Below, one piece after another: positions 1 through 8,276 of a stretch of 47,097 nt of DNA. Location of the stretch: NCBI GenBank assembly GCA_947243845.1, contig CAMXIF010000023.1:1-47097 (forward strand), read 5' to 3'. A model generated the notes under the pieces. That model saw nothing but the letters and a program-made list of their open reading frames with translations, did not search any database and had not been told where the DNA came from. The stretch's first letter is position 1. Each line of letters starts with the position of its first letter. Origin of the DNA: an uncultured bacterium. Lineage in GTDB: Bacteria; Bacillota; Clostridia; Lachnospirales; Lachnospiraceae. A program made the position numbers and the translations under genes.

Positions 1-17
1 GAAAAACTACAAAATAT

Positions 18-51
18 AATCGGCGTTTTCTTACATTTTTAAATCGGCGTT
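18..51. repeat. 10-bp direct repeat AATCGGCGTT x2
   Basis: AATCGGCGTT occurs at 18-27 and again at 42-51, a start-to-start distance of 24 bp. The second copy runs into a TTGACA hexamer at 50-55. It could be a regulator site or a small duplication. No role can be assigned because the window edge cuts off the context. Confidence 0.5.
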
Positions 52-141
52 GACAACAGGGGATATGTGGAGAAAACGTATCAGGGGATTTATGAAATTG
101 ATATGGGAGAACTGAAAAGCCTGATACAGGATATGCATTGA
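43..141 (+). pseudogene. possible 3' fragment of an unidentified coding sequence
   Basis: An open frame follows a TAA at 40-42 and ends at TGA 139-141. Its last 26 residues (ending in ELKSLIQDMH) have the composition of a real protein tail. It has no obvious start codon with a ribosome binding site. It ends immediately before the ribosome binding site of the radical SAM gene, as a truncated operon partner would. It could equally be chance, and I do not recognise the family. Confidence 0.2.
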
Positions 142-155
142 TAGGAGAAGAGTTT

Positions 156-1037
156 ATGCATTTTACGGGAAGGACGTGGAGGCCGCCCTATGAGGCGAAT
201 TCCGTCATTATACAGGCAACTTCCGGCTGTACTTATGGGAAATGCCGTTTCTGTAGCCTTTACAAAGACGAGTGTTTCCATATGTCACCGATGGAGGAGT
301 TTGAGGAAGACCTGGCGGAGATCAAAAGATACCAGCCCTATGCAAGGCGCATCTTCTGGACGGGGGCGAACCCGTTCGCCATGAGCTACGAGAATTTGAA
401 ACTCCGGGCGCTTACGGTAAGGGATTACCTCATCAAATGCCAGACGATGGCCATGTTTGCAAGTATAAGGGATATCAGGGACAAGAAAGTGTGGCAGCTT
501 AAGAAGCTCCGGGCGATGGGGATAAACGGGCTGACCATTGGGACGGAGAGCGGTGACGATGACACGCTTGCGCTTGCGGGCAAAGGGTACACGGCGGCTG
601 ATATCCTGGAGCAGTGCCGGAAGCTGGACGAGGCGGGGATTGAATATTATTTTGTATACATGACCGGGCTTGCGGGAAAGGGCAGGGGATACTGGAATGC
701 GGCGAACAGCGCAGAACTGTTCAGCCAGTTAAACCCATATTTTATTTCGATAGATTCCCTCACGCTGTTCCCGGATACGGAACTGTACCGCATGGAGCAG
801 GAGGGGCAGTTTGCCCCTGCCGGAGAGAAGGAGCGCCTGGAGGAACTGCAGGTGTTCATTCAGAACTTGCAGATACGGACGCACCTTTTTGCTAACTCCA
901 GTTCAAACTTTTACCCGGTCACCGCCTATCTGCCGAAGGAGCGGGATTTTGTGGTCAGTGAGCTGCAGCACATCAAAGATACGGTAAGTGAGGAGGAAAT
1001 GGCGGAATACCGCAGGAACCTGAAATCTTTAGGATGA
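156..1037 (+). CDS. radical SAM protein
   Basis: Predicted radical S-adenosylmethionine enzyme of 293 residues with unassigned substrate. The cluster-binding motif near the N-terminus is SGCTYGKCRFC, a CX4CX2C spacing found in one radical SAM subgroup rather than the textbook CX3CX2C. A TIGTESGDD segment in the middle matches the glycine-rich SAM-contacting region, and later residues are consistent with the rest of the barrel. I chose ATG 156 because AGGAG at 142-146 sits at the right distance. A TTG 18 bases upstream is also in frame but overlaps that ribosome binding site. There is no neighbouring gene that suggests a pathway. Confidence 0.85.
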   Translation: MHFTGRTWRPPYEANSVIIQATSGCTYGKCRFCSLYKDECFHMSPMEEFEEDLAEIKRYQPYARRIFWTGANPFAMSYENLKLRALTVRDYLIKCQTMAMFASIRDIRDKKVWQLKKLRAMGINGLTIGTESGDDDTLALAGKGYTAADILEQCRKLDEAGIEYYFVYMTGLAGKGRGYWNAANSAELFSQLNPYFISIDSLTLFPDTELYRMEQEGQFAPAGEKERLEELQVFIQNLQIRTHLFANSSSNFYPVTAYLPKERDFVVSELQHIKDTVSEEEMAEYRRNLKSLG

Positions 1038-1320
1038 GGAAATATACAAGAGACAAACCGCTGCATTATGGACTATATCCACCATATGCGGCGGTTTATG
1101 AACGGCAGAGGAATTGATGTAGATGATAAGAGAAATGAAACTTTTTTGAAGGTTGGTTCGTATTATTAGTGATGACAGCGAAACGACCATTAAGATATAT
1201 GGAAACTATGTCTGTATGGAGGTAATAAACTGCTCGGCCTTATCCTAAGAGAGCAGAGGTGGCTCTGAACGACTGAGAGGCTGTTGTTAAAATAATTGAT
1301 GAAAATGGAGAATTAGAAAT
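1038..1320. other. intergenic stretch with possible gene debris
   Basis: No intact gene is visible. The stretch contains an interrupted inverted repeat (1055-1097, listed separately) and, from about 1145, an open reading phase (segment IISDDSETTIKIYGNYVC) that lacks a start and is bounded by stops. This resembles eroded coding sequence, but the evidence is only compositional. Confidence 0.3.
1055..1097. repeat. imperfect inverted repeat downstream of radical SAM gene
   Basis: AAACCGC at 1055-1061 pairs with GCGGTTT at 1091-1097, and inner segments (GCAT/ATGC and ATGG/CCAT-like) extend the stem with bulges. It starts 18 bases after the radical SAM stop codon. It lacks a T-tract, so it is at best a weak terminator or mRNA 3'-end structure. 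Confidence 0.4.
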
Positions 1321-1854
1321 ATGAATATAAACGGAATAGGAACAACAGGATATCCGGGATGGCAGGGAGCAAGAAAGACGGAAAGCAATGTGAAGGGTGA
1401 TTTCGGGGTGAAGGTGCAATCGACAGGAAATGTAGTTCATATTGACCCGGATGCAGTATTTTCCATCCATCATGTAAAGACGGGGGAAAGCGCAAACGTA
1501 TACCGGGCGGATGACTATTCAGCGGACAATCCGGTCTACCTTGTGAAAGGTATTGACAAAAACGGAAATGAGTATGAGCAGACGGTGGATGTGAGTAAGG
1601 TGAACCCGATTAGCTGCTCTTATACGGAGATGCTTGCGTTAAATGCGCATGCCGGGAATAAATCGGACAGCAATTTCATGACCATGTCGATACTGAAAGA
1701 TAAGATGGACGGTATTTCCTACCACGACAAAGCGGATTATATGGAGATGGCGCACGAACTTATGAACGATATGAAAACACTTAGAAATTGGGACGGATAT
1801 TTGCGGTATAGTAAGTGGATCAATGACATTATGACTTTCTGTAAAAGCAAATAA
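1321..1854 (+). CDS. uncharacterised small protein, paralogue of the protein at 33066
   Basis: A 177-residue protein with no signal peptide and no membrane segment; function unknown. It is clearly related to the protein encoded at 33066-33665. Both begin M-x-x-NGIG, share a central block with NPVY/HPVY, an EQ(T/M)VDVSKV core and a CS/CDT segment, and end in a helical region with an aromatic WxxGYLRYSKW / LKGYMEWKKF pattern. The start has a GGAG-type ribosome binding site about 10 bases upstream. The next gene downstream, at 1872, is a broken one, so this may be the surviving member of a small cluster. I associate this type of protein with Lachnospiraceae but cannot give a verified family name. 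Confidence 0.8.
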   Translation: MNINGIGTTGYPGWQGARKTESNVKGDFGVKVQSTGNVVHIDPDAVFSIHHVKTGESANVYRADDYSADNPVYLVKGIDKNGNEYEQTVDVSKVNPISCSYTEMLALNAHAGNKSDSNFMTMSILKDKMDGISYHDKADYMEMAHELMNDMKTLRNWDGYLRYSKWINDIMTFCKSK

Positions 1855-1871
1855 TGGAGGATGATCTGGCA

Positions 1872-2644
1872 ATGGGAATAAATAATGTAAATGAACAAGG
1901 TTCTGCGTGGGGAGCGGCTTTCAGGAACAAGCCGATATTCTTCATGACAGCAAAGGAGACAGGGACAAAGGCAGTGCATTTCTGGATTTGAACTTTCAGC
2001 GGAATTACTTTGGCGTTGAGGTTTATATAGATATGCCGTAGGGCTGTGATTATGATCTTACCCTGTATGACGAATATGGCAATCAGGTAGGGAAGGCGGA
2101 GTGGGACGGCGAGGGACGCAAAAAGTTGACCGTTCCTAATTGGGATATCAATACCAATCAATACTGCCTCAAGGTAGAAAACGGGAACGGGGAGGAGATT
2201 TCCCCGGATGATTATTATAAGATCAGTTTCCATGTTACCGAATACAAGGAGCAAGGAAAGACTGATGTCGTCAGGGAGGCGTTCGGGAACCTCCACGGGG
2301 CATACAGCCGGAAGGATGATAACTGGCGGGAATACCTTGACAGGTATAATGCCGTTTTAAAGGAGACGGAGCAGAATTATATAAAAGAGATGGAGCGTTT
2401 CCACCAGAAACAGTTTGACGGTCTGCCGGACAGGGCTGCGTTGATGGGGAAACTCAATCAAAATATGGCGGACATAGAGAAGATACAGGAGGCAGATGAG
2501 AGGCGGCTGCGCCTCCTGTTTGGCGAGCCGTATGAAGCAGAGTTCCAGTTAAATAGTGCAGGTTCCGTTCCGGACGGCAAGGCAGGAGATAAATGCCGGG
2601 GCTGTGGATGTACAGGGCGGCTTCGATGCGAGGGCATAGGATAG
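1872..2644 (+). pseudogene. broken gene for a PPC-like beta-domain plus coiled-coil protein
   Basis: Three signs show decay. The start-proximal frame (ATG 1872, MGINNVNEQGSAWG) closes at a TGA near 1990. The downstream protein continues in another frame through HDSKGDRDKGSAFLDLNF and YFGVEVYIDMP. That frame is then interrupted by TAG at 2039-2041 before resuming as GCDYDLTLYDEYGNQVGKA. A single GAG-to-TAG change would explain the stop. The beta-rich part resembles prepeptidase C-terminal (PPC-like) domains, and the tail (about 2290-2540) is helical and charged. The last residues may also be out of frame. The intact 3' portion is 172 codons from an internal ATG at 2126, but it lacks a convincing ribosome binding site. 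Confidence 0.75.
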
Positions 2645-2727
2645 ATAGGGTGGCATTTTTAGCGTTCTGGCAGATTGGAGAATTGGGGAGCAGTGGAGAA
2701 TTTGGAACAATAGAAAGGAGGGATACG

Positions 2728-2937
2728 ATGCCTTACATTACGGTTGAAAGTGGAACTTTATCAGATAATCAGAAAGAAGAACTGATAAAACGGTTGACAG
2801 AAGTGTCTTCCGAGATTATGAAAGTACCGCAGGAATTTTTTGTTACGACAATTAAAGAAGTGCCGGACAAAAATTTTGGTATTGGCGGCAAAACGATTGA
2901 TAAGGTGAAAGCAGAGTATATGCAGACACATAAGTAA
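2728..2937 (+). CDS. 4-oxalocrotonate tautomerase family protein
   Basis: A 69-residue member of the 4-OT family. The mature protein would start with Pro (MPYITVESG), which is the catalytic base in this family once the initiator Met is removed. Length and the pattern TLSDNQKEELIKRLTE fit the usual beta-alpha-beta fold of small homohexameric tautomerases. The classical Arg11 of 4-OT is not at the equivalent place, so the natural substrate is open. ATG 2728 follows a very strong AAAGGAGGG (2714-2722). A longer in-frame reading from 2593 exists but includes the end of the pseudogene and is not credible. A terminator follows 80 bases downstream. Confidence 0.88.
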   Translation: MPYITVESGTLSDNQKEELIKRLTEVSSEIMKVPQEFFVTTIKEVPDKNFGIGGKTIDKVKAEYMQTHK

Positions 2938-3020
2938 TTTTTGGTGAACAAATTATAGTGCCTAAAGATGCAGTAAACGCTACAAAATAGAATATCCATG
3001 TCTGTCAGGACTCCCATGAG

Positions 3021-3050
3021 AGCGTGTCTCAGAAAACGACACGCTTTTTT
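3021..3050 (+). terminator. rho-independent terminator after tautomerase gene
   Basis: AGCGTGTC (3021-3028) pairs perfectly with GACACGCT (3038-3045), with a 9-base loop and a T-run at 3045-3050. Confidence 0.88.
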
Positions 3051-3078
3051 CTATGCCGTTTTGCAGATAAGATAAACA

Positions 3079-3211
3079 GGTAATGTTTTACATAATCAGG
3101 ATGTTGATATTAGCATAAATATTGATGATTTGGAGAGGCGGCAAGGAATCTGTTTCCGGCTGGGAAGAGTGGTTTGAAGAAAAAGGGTATATTTATGAAA
3201 GGAAAATGTAA
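3079..3211 (+). pseudogene. eroded 3' end of an unidentified gene
   Basis: No intact gene lies between 2938 and 3554 apart from debris. Here a phase reading NQDVDISINIDDLERR is followed, after a frame change near 3131, by GGKESVSGWEEWFEEKGYIY and stop at 3209-3211. The second piece has a convincing acidic, aromatic protein tail. There is no start codon with a ribosome binding site. This is best read as a decayed relative of the uncharacterised small proteins nearby, but that assignment is inference. Confidence 0.35.
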
Positions 3212-3212
3212 A

Positions 3213-3358
3213 ATGGAAATAGCAAAAAGTACAGCGTCAGGCGTTTATACAAATAACTACAAAAAAATGTGTCAAAGCAGGCCTATGATAACCCAATGAA
3301 AATGCCCGACACCGAAAACAAAGAAAATAAGATTTTGGGAATCGGAACAGCAGGATAG
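3213..3358 (+). pseudogene. frameshifted remnant of a small-protein gene (MEIAKSTASGVY...)
   Basis: ATG 3213 follows a usable AGGA and opens MEIAKSTASGVYTNNYKK, but this phase stops at 3297-3299. A neighbouring phase continues sensibly as SKQAYDNPMKMPDTENKENK followed by ILGIGTAG up to TAG 3356-3358. The split across an A-rich run (AAAAAAA around 3260) suggests a slippage frameshift. Composition and the GIG motif recall the other uncharacterised small proteins of the window. Identity is inferred from composition only. Confidence 0.4.
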
Positions 3359-3416
3359 CAGATTTATGCGGAATGACAAACGCTGCGAAGTTGTGTCCAT
3401 ATGTTTGCAAATGCTG

Positions 3417-3444
3417 TTGAAATTAGGTGATAATATGTTAAAAT
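3417..3444 (+). promoter_or_regulatory. candidate promoter of the phosphatase gene
   Basis: TTGAAA (3417-3422), a 16-base spacer and TAAAAT (3439-3444) with an extended TG element one base before the -10. It lies about 110 bases before the phosphatase start. Confidence 0.5.
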
Positions 3445-3554
3445 TTGTTTCAAGGGATGTTTTGTACATTCCAGAGAAATGAACAGACAGGTCTACAGCG
3501 TTTAGGACTGAAAAATAGTCAGGTATCCTTAAGGCTGATTGAGGAGAAACAGGT

Positions 3555-4304
3555 ATGAATATACGTAATTTCAGAGATATTGGTGGTTATAGAAACCGTG
3601 ATGGTAAAGTCATGAAGAAGAATATGATTTTTCGCGGAGGTTCTTTAGAGCGTATTACACAAGATCAGGCCGATTATTTTGAAAATACGTTAGCAATCAG
3701 ACATGTTCTTGACTTCCGTGATAAAAAAGAGGCTGAAATGGAAAAGGACTACGCATTTCGTATCGCAGACTATGAGCAGATCAGTGCATTGAGAACTCAA
3801 AAGCATGATGTAAACGGTTTTGATTTTGAAAAGATAATAAAGAACAAAATGGACGCAGATCAGTTTCAATATATTCTTGGATATTTAAAAGAGGGATATA
3901 GGACGATGGCATTTGAGAATCCGGCATACCAAAGACTGTTTGAACTTCTATTGAAAAATGACGGAAATATCTATTTTCATTGTACAGCCGGAAAGGACAG
4001 GACGGGAGTTGCCGGCTTTTTGATCATGATGGCGCTGGGGATGGACGAGGAAGATGCGGTTAAAGAATATCTGCTTTCTAATAAATACCTGACACAGGGA
4101 AATGATGATTTGTTCGGACTGTTGAATATTCCTGAAAAATATCGGCGGATGTGTGAACCGCTGCTGGGTGTTCAGGAAGATTTTATCCAGCTGACCATCA
4201 GTTCTATCCAAAGAAAATATAACGGTTATGACGAATTTTTTGAAGGTGAATATAAACTGGATAAGGAAAAGAGAAACCGTCTTATAGAAATTTACTGTGA
4301 ATAA
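3555..4304 (+). CDS. tyrosine-protein phosphatase (LipA/Siw14-like)
   Basis: Cysteine-based protein or phosphoinositide phosphatase of 249 residues. The P-loop is HCTAGKDRTG with catalytic Cys143 and Arg149, matching HCX5R. The N-terminal NFRDIGGY motif and the LDFRDKKE segment, typical of bacterial LipA-like tyrosine phosphatases, supply the rest of the active site. No signal peptide is present, so a cytoplasmic location is expected. GAGGAG ends about 8 bases before the ATG. The gene has its own upstream promoter candidate and is separated by about 150 bases from the esterase gene. The substrate cannot be deduced. Confidence 0.9.
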   Translation: MNIRNFRDIGGYRNRDGKVMKKNMIFRGGSLERITQDQADYFENTLAIRHVLDFRDKKEAEMEKDYAFRIADYEQISALRTQKHDVNGFDFEKIIKNKMDADQFQYILGYLKEGYRTMAFENPAYQRLFELLLKNDGNIYFHCTAGKDRTGVAGFLIMMALGMDEEDAVKEYLLSNKYLTQGNDDLFGLLNIPEKYRRMCEPLLGVQEDFIQLTISSIQRKYNGYDEFFEGEYKLDKEKRNRLIEIYCE

Positions 4305-4460
4305 ACACGTAAAAGTCTATCATTTCTGTATTTTACCTGCGGGTTCAAATCCTTTTTGCCCTAATGATAGCGATAAATTGGGTGAGGATTACAGTAATTG
4401 ATCTATTTGTAGAGACGTTAAATGGAAAGGACAATTGACACAAAGAGAGGAGAAAACAGG

Positions 4461-6023
4461 ATGGCTGAATTTAATTTTGATGATGTACCCGTATTGGAAA
4501 CGACAAGCGGTAAACTGAAAGGATATTTTTATAACGGGGAATATATTTTCAAGGGAGTTCCCTATGCTTATGCGGACAGGTTCCAGATGCCGAAAGAAAG
4601 CATATGGGAGGGTGTCAAAGACGCAACCTCCTATGGGTTTGTGTGTCCGCTTATGATGAATGATGCGCCCAATGCCGAGCTCATGGTGCCGCATCGTTAT
4701 TGGCCACAGGATGAGCATTGTCAGAATCTGAATATTTGGACTAAGACGCTGGACAGTGAGAAGAAACTTCCAGTGGTGGTATGGCTTCACGGCGGCGGAT
4801 ATTTTGCAGGGTCTTCCATTGAGCAGGCTGCTTATGACGGGTTCAATATGTGCATGCAGGGGGATGTGGTGGTCGTATCCATTAACCACAGGCTGAATAT
4901 ACTTGGTTACCTTGACCTATCCCCGTTTGGTGAAAAATATGCGAACTCCGGAAATGCGGGCCATGCGGATATGGTAGCGGCTCTTAAATGGGTGCATAGC
5001 AACATTTCTTTATTTGGTGGTAATCCGGAGGATGTAACAATCTTCGGACAGTCAGGGGGCGGGATGAAGGTTGCCGACCTGATGCAGATTGCCGATGCGG
5101 ACGGGCTGTTCCACCGCGGCCTGATTATGAGCGGTGTGGGCAACAAATCCCTTATGCCGTCCTGCACGGGAGACGGGCGCATGATTGTTATGGCAATCTT
5201 AAAGGAACTTGGTTTTTCTGAGGATGAAGTGGAGAAGCTTGAAAAGATTCCGTTCTATGAGCTTGCCAATGCTTATAACAAAGTAAGCCCGGAAATCGCA
5301 AAGCAGGGCGGATATGTAGGAAACGGTCCTCTTGTAAGCGATTACTATAAGGGAAATCCGCTGGACTATGGCTTCCGGGAGAAAGCCTTTGAGATCCCGC
5401 TTATGGTGGGCAGTGTGTTTGGCGAATTTGCATTCATGCCGTCAGATTATGATAAAAATCAATTGACAAAGGAGCAGGTGAAAGCAATTGTAAGTGCTGT
5501 TTATGGGGAACATACGGATGAAATGATCGAGTTGTTTGAAGAGACTTATCCGGGAAAGAATGCAACGGACTTACTTTTGGTTGACCGCGTTATGAGACAG
5601 CCGTCAAAACAGCTTGCCAAGCTGCATGCACAAGGGGAAAAAGCGGGCACATACCTGTATGATTTCACGCTGGAATTCCCGATTCACCACAATAAGATTG
5701 CATGGCATTGTGCGGATATCCCTTTCTTCTTCCATAATATAGATTTGGTAGAGGTATGTCAGATCCCGGAAATCGGAGAGCGGTTGGAAAGCCAGATGTT
5801 CGAAGCATTCATGACGTTTGTGAAGACTGGAAAACCCAAGAGTGATAAGCTGCCTGTGTGGGAGGCGGTAACTGTAGAGAAAGAGCCGACCATGATTTTT
5901 GACCGGGAATGCGAACTTCGCTATAATTTTGACGATACATTATATGAAAAGATAGACAGTATCCTCCCGCCGTTTGATTTTATGGAAATGTTGAAGAGCG
6001 GCGATAACAAGATACAGCATTAG
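4461..6023 (+). CDS. type B carboxylesterase (alpha/beta hydrolase)
   Basis: Carboxylesterase/lipase family enzyme of 520 residues hydrolysing ester bonds of small substrates. The nucleophile elbow is GQSGG with Ser198. The oxyanion-hole motif HGGGYFAG is at 110-117. Glu322 in SVFGEFAF and His416 in IAWHCAD complete the likely triad. Length matches the family. No signal peptide is seen, so it is probably intracellular. ATG 4461 is chosen because AGAGAGGAG ends 8-9 bases upstream. A further upstream in-frame ATG (4422) lacks a comparable site. It faces the kinase gene convergently. Confidence 0.9.
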   Translation: MAEFNFDDVPVLETTSGKLKGYFYNGEYIFKGVPYAYADRFQMPKESIWEGVKDATSYGFVCPLMMNDAPNAELMVPHRYWPQDEHCQNLNIWTKTLDSEKKLPVVVWLHGGGYFAGSSIEQAAYDGFNMCMQGDVVVVSINHRLNILGYLDLSPFGEKYANSGNAGHADMVAALKWVHSNISLFGGNPEDVTIFGQSGGGMKVADLMQIADADGLFHRGLIMSGVGNKSLMPSCTGDGRMIVMAILKELGFSEDEVEKLEKIPFYELANAYNKVSPEIAKQGGYVGNGPLVSDYYKGNPLDYGFREKAFEIPLMVGSVFGEFAFMPSDYDKNQLTKEQVKAIVSAVYGEHTDEMIELFEETYPGKNATDLLLVDRVMRQPSKQLAKLHAQGEKAGTYLYDFTLEFPIHHNKIAWHCADIPFFFHNIDLVEVCQIPEIGERLESQMFEAFMTFVKTGKPKSDKLPVWEAVTVEKEPTMIFDRECELRYNFDDTLYEKIDSILPPFDFMEMLKSGDNKIQH

Positions 6024-6071
6024 GGTATGCAAAAGATTTGGAAACGCAACGGGGAACTGTTGAAGGAAGGA

Positions 6072-7379
6072 TTATGAAGATTTGGGGAAGACTACCTGTA
6101 CGCAAAATACCAAATCCTCACATTTCAGTGTATAGCTGCCGTTATATTTGCGGATCACCGAACCTATGCTGGAAAGTCCGAGACCATGATGTTTTTTATC
6201 CCCTTTACTTGTTTTAACCGAATTGTTTTTGATTCTTATGTTTTTCGGAACATGATTGGAAACAATCAGGGTATAAAAATGTGCATGGTCATTTCCTTTG
6301 ATGGTGATATAGGGATCGGCGGCATCTTTTGAGCCCGCTAACGCGTTATCGAGTAAATTTGAAAAAACGGCGCATACGTCAATGGAAGAGAGATTATTAA
6401 GCCATGCAAAATTGCCGTCACAGGTAAGGCGTATGCCGACATTGTCAGCATATGCCTTTTTGATGGATATTACGGTATCCGCCGCTTGGTTTCCCGTGAT
6501 GTTAAAACTTTTTGAAAGCATAGGATGCCCCGATAATTCGCTGATATAGCTTTCCATCTGTACATATTGGTGTGTGCTGCACATTTCCTGAATGACCTGT
6601 AGGTGATTGCGCAGATCATGTTTCAGGATTTTTATTTCCTGACGGTTGGTTTCTTCTAACTCCAGACTTTCAATCTGCATGGCAAGATATTTTTGTGCGT
6701 GGTCGGCGTCTCTTTTCTTATTTGCCCGGTCCCGCGCTATGATAAGATAACTCCAGTAAGCAAGAAAAATTGCCAGCATAAAAAACGTAGCAAGTAAATC
6801 AAATAGGATGCTCAATTCATATTCCAGCGTGTTATTATATACTCCCATGCTGAGCAGCATAAACAGGGCAAAGATAAAAAAGACCAAAAAGCCTGCAACT
6901 TCCAGAAATTTCAGTCGTAAATCTATCTTTCTGCGGCGGCATAATGCATAGGTCCCTATCAGTAATACGGTAAGGCTGAGATCCCAGATAAAACCGGGCA
7001 GGGTAAGTGAGCTTACTCCATAAAGTTCATCGAAACTGTTTCTTGTGATCAGGGGGATAAGGAACATCGGAAATATCGCCGTCAAAGCATAAAAAAGGAA
7101 AGCGGGAATTATCATAAAAAGATTGTAAATGCGGTTGCGGCAGCAAAGAATATCAACGACCGGAAGTATGCCCAGAACAGATATTGTGACAAGTGGATCC
7201 ACATCAATTATGGAAGCAATAATTTGAATGACAAGAAAAACGACAATAATGGATAGTAATCTTCTGATATGATGGGTACATCCTTTCACAAAAAATAAAA
7301 GATAATAAAATAATATGATCAGTGATGCCATTACATTTGAGATAGATACTAAAATATTTGCCGCTGTCATTTTTGCCAA
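6072..7379 (-). CDS. GHKL sensor histidine kinase, AgrC-like
   Basis: Membrane sensor kinase of 435 residues that partners the LytTR regulator immediately upstream. Six or so hydrophobic segments occupy residues 8-215. A helical linker is followed by the phospho-acceptor motif ILKHDLRNHL (His254), an N-box NLLDNAL (341-347) and a GLGLSSI G-box near the C-terminus, the layout of AgrC/ComD-type kinases. No AgrD-like peptide or AgrB protease gene is visible nearby, so the ligand is unknown. The start is uncertain: TTG 7379 lies very close to AAAGGA, while the in-frame ATG at 7370 is about 13 bases from it. The gap to the regulator gene is 28 bases, indicating one operon. Confidence 0.9.
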   Translation of the reverse strand: MAKMTAANILVSISNVMASLIILFYYLLFFVKGCTHHIRRLLSIIVVFLVIQIIASIIDVDPLVTISVLGILPVVDILCCRNRIYNLFMIIPAFLFYALTAIFPMFLIPLITRNSFDELYGVSSLTLPGFIWDLSLTVLLIGTYALCRRRKIDLRLKFLEVAGFLVFFIFALFMLLSMGVYNNTLEYELSILFDLLATFFMLAIFLAYWSYLIIARDRANKKRDADHAQKYLAMQIESLELEETNRQEIKILKHDLRNHLQVIQEMCSTHQYVQMESYISELSGHPMLSKSFNITGNQAADTVISIKKAYADNVGIRLTCDGNFAWLNNLSSIDVCAVFSNLLDNALAGSKDAADPYITIKGNDHAHFYTLIVSNHVPKNIRIKNNSVKTSKGDKKHHGLGLSSIGSVIRKYNGSYTLKCEDLVFCVQVVFPKSS

Positions 7380-7407
7380 ACTATCCTTTCATAAGGTTGG
7401 TTTTCTA

Positions 7408-8109
7408 TCATAGAAATGCTTCAAAAGCATCTTTAAATGCGCCTGACTTTCTATAGCTTATGGGAAGCGCAGTCCCGCAGTCCATCAGTACCGATATATT
7501 ATTATAGCTTACGACATGTTCCATATTGATATAATATTTTCGGTGGATACGGCAGAAGTTTTTGCCGGTCAGTGTTTCTTCCAAATGTTGCAGGCTGTTT
7601 GCGGTAATGATCGTTTCTTCCCTGCGCGGGTTTTCTTCCGTCCAATAATGGACAAAGGAATATTTGTCCTTCACTTCAATATAGATCAAAGATTCTGACT
7701 TGACGATAACGCTTTCATGGAAGGATTTAATGATTATTTTTTGTGAAGAAGATGCAATGCTTTGCATATCGTCTAACACTTTCAATACATCTTCCTTTGC
7801 CACAGGTTTCAGCAAATATCTGAAAACGCCCGCTTCATAGCCTGACGGGGCGTATTCCACATAGTTTGTGATTATGCAGAAATACACATTTTCATCCAGT
7901 TTCCTGAGTGCCCGGCATAGTTCTATTCCATTCATGGATTTCATGACGATGTCGCAGAATACGATATCGTATCGTTCTCCTTTTTCGTAATCCGATAACA
8001 GACTCTCGGAGTCGGGATAACATTTTGCATTGATATCTTTCATGTCAAAGAAAAAACTCCAGATTTTATCCGCCATTACTTTTTCATCTTCACAGATTGC
8101 AATTTTCAT
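7408..8109 (-). CDS. LytTR-family response regulator, AgrA-like
   Basis: DNA-binding response regulator of 233 residues. The receiver domain opens with IAICEDE and has phospho-acceptor Asp53 in FCDIVM and a conserved Lys in LLKP. The C-terminal domain (about 130-233) is LytTR type, with the features FCRIHRKYYIN and a final beta hairpin. ATG 8109 follows AAAGGAGAG with good spacing. An in-frame ATG nine codons upstream has no such site. It is transcribed away from the membrane-protein gene at 8277, so that gene is a plausible target, but this is inference from arrangement. Confidence 0.9.
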   Translation of the reverse strand: MKIAICEDEKVMADKIWSFFFDMKDINAKCYPDSESLLSDYEKGERYDIVFCDIVMKSMNGIELCRALRKLDENVYFCIITNYVEYAPSGYEAGVFRYLLKPVAKEDVLKVLDDMQSIASSSQKIIIKSFHESVIVKSESLIYIEVKDKYSFVHYWTEENPRREETIITANSLQHLEETLTGKNFCRIHRKYYINMEHVVSYNNISVLMDCGTALPISYRKSGAFKDAFEAFL

Positions 8110-8276
8110 GACACTCTCCTTTTTATGTTTTTGCACTTGCGCTAATATTTAGCACGCCTGCGTAATTTTTCACCCTTATCAGGGGTGGTATGCTATGCTT
8201 TTTTCGGATGAGTTAATTGATTTTAACACAAAAAAAGAAAAAATGATAAGCAATTTTACTTAAGGAGGGGATTTCA
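8110..8276. promoter_or_regulatory. divergent regulatory region between LytTR regulator and membrane protein
   Basis: Two inverted repeats are visible: GCTAA-TAT-TTAGC at 8139-8151 and CACCC-N7-GGGTG at 8171-8187. The second lies between a TTTTCA (8167-8172) and TATGCT (8189-8194) that could serve as the plus-strand promoter. On the minus strand a TGnTAAAAT extended -10 lies in the A/T-rich part near 8220-8230. Either repeat could be a regulator site; LytTR proteins usually prefer direct repeats, so assignment is open. Confidence 0.4.

Noticed and set aside
2039..2041. In-frame TAG read as a pyrrolysine codon
   Set aside because: The same gene is also frameshifted upstream, and no methylamine methyltransferase or pyrrolysine genes are seen; a GAG-to-TAG mutation is simpler.
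4330..4356. GGTTCAAATCC resembling a tRNA T-arm
   Set aside because: The flanking bases do not form a T-stem beyond two pairs, and no acceptor, D or anticodon arm can be drawn.
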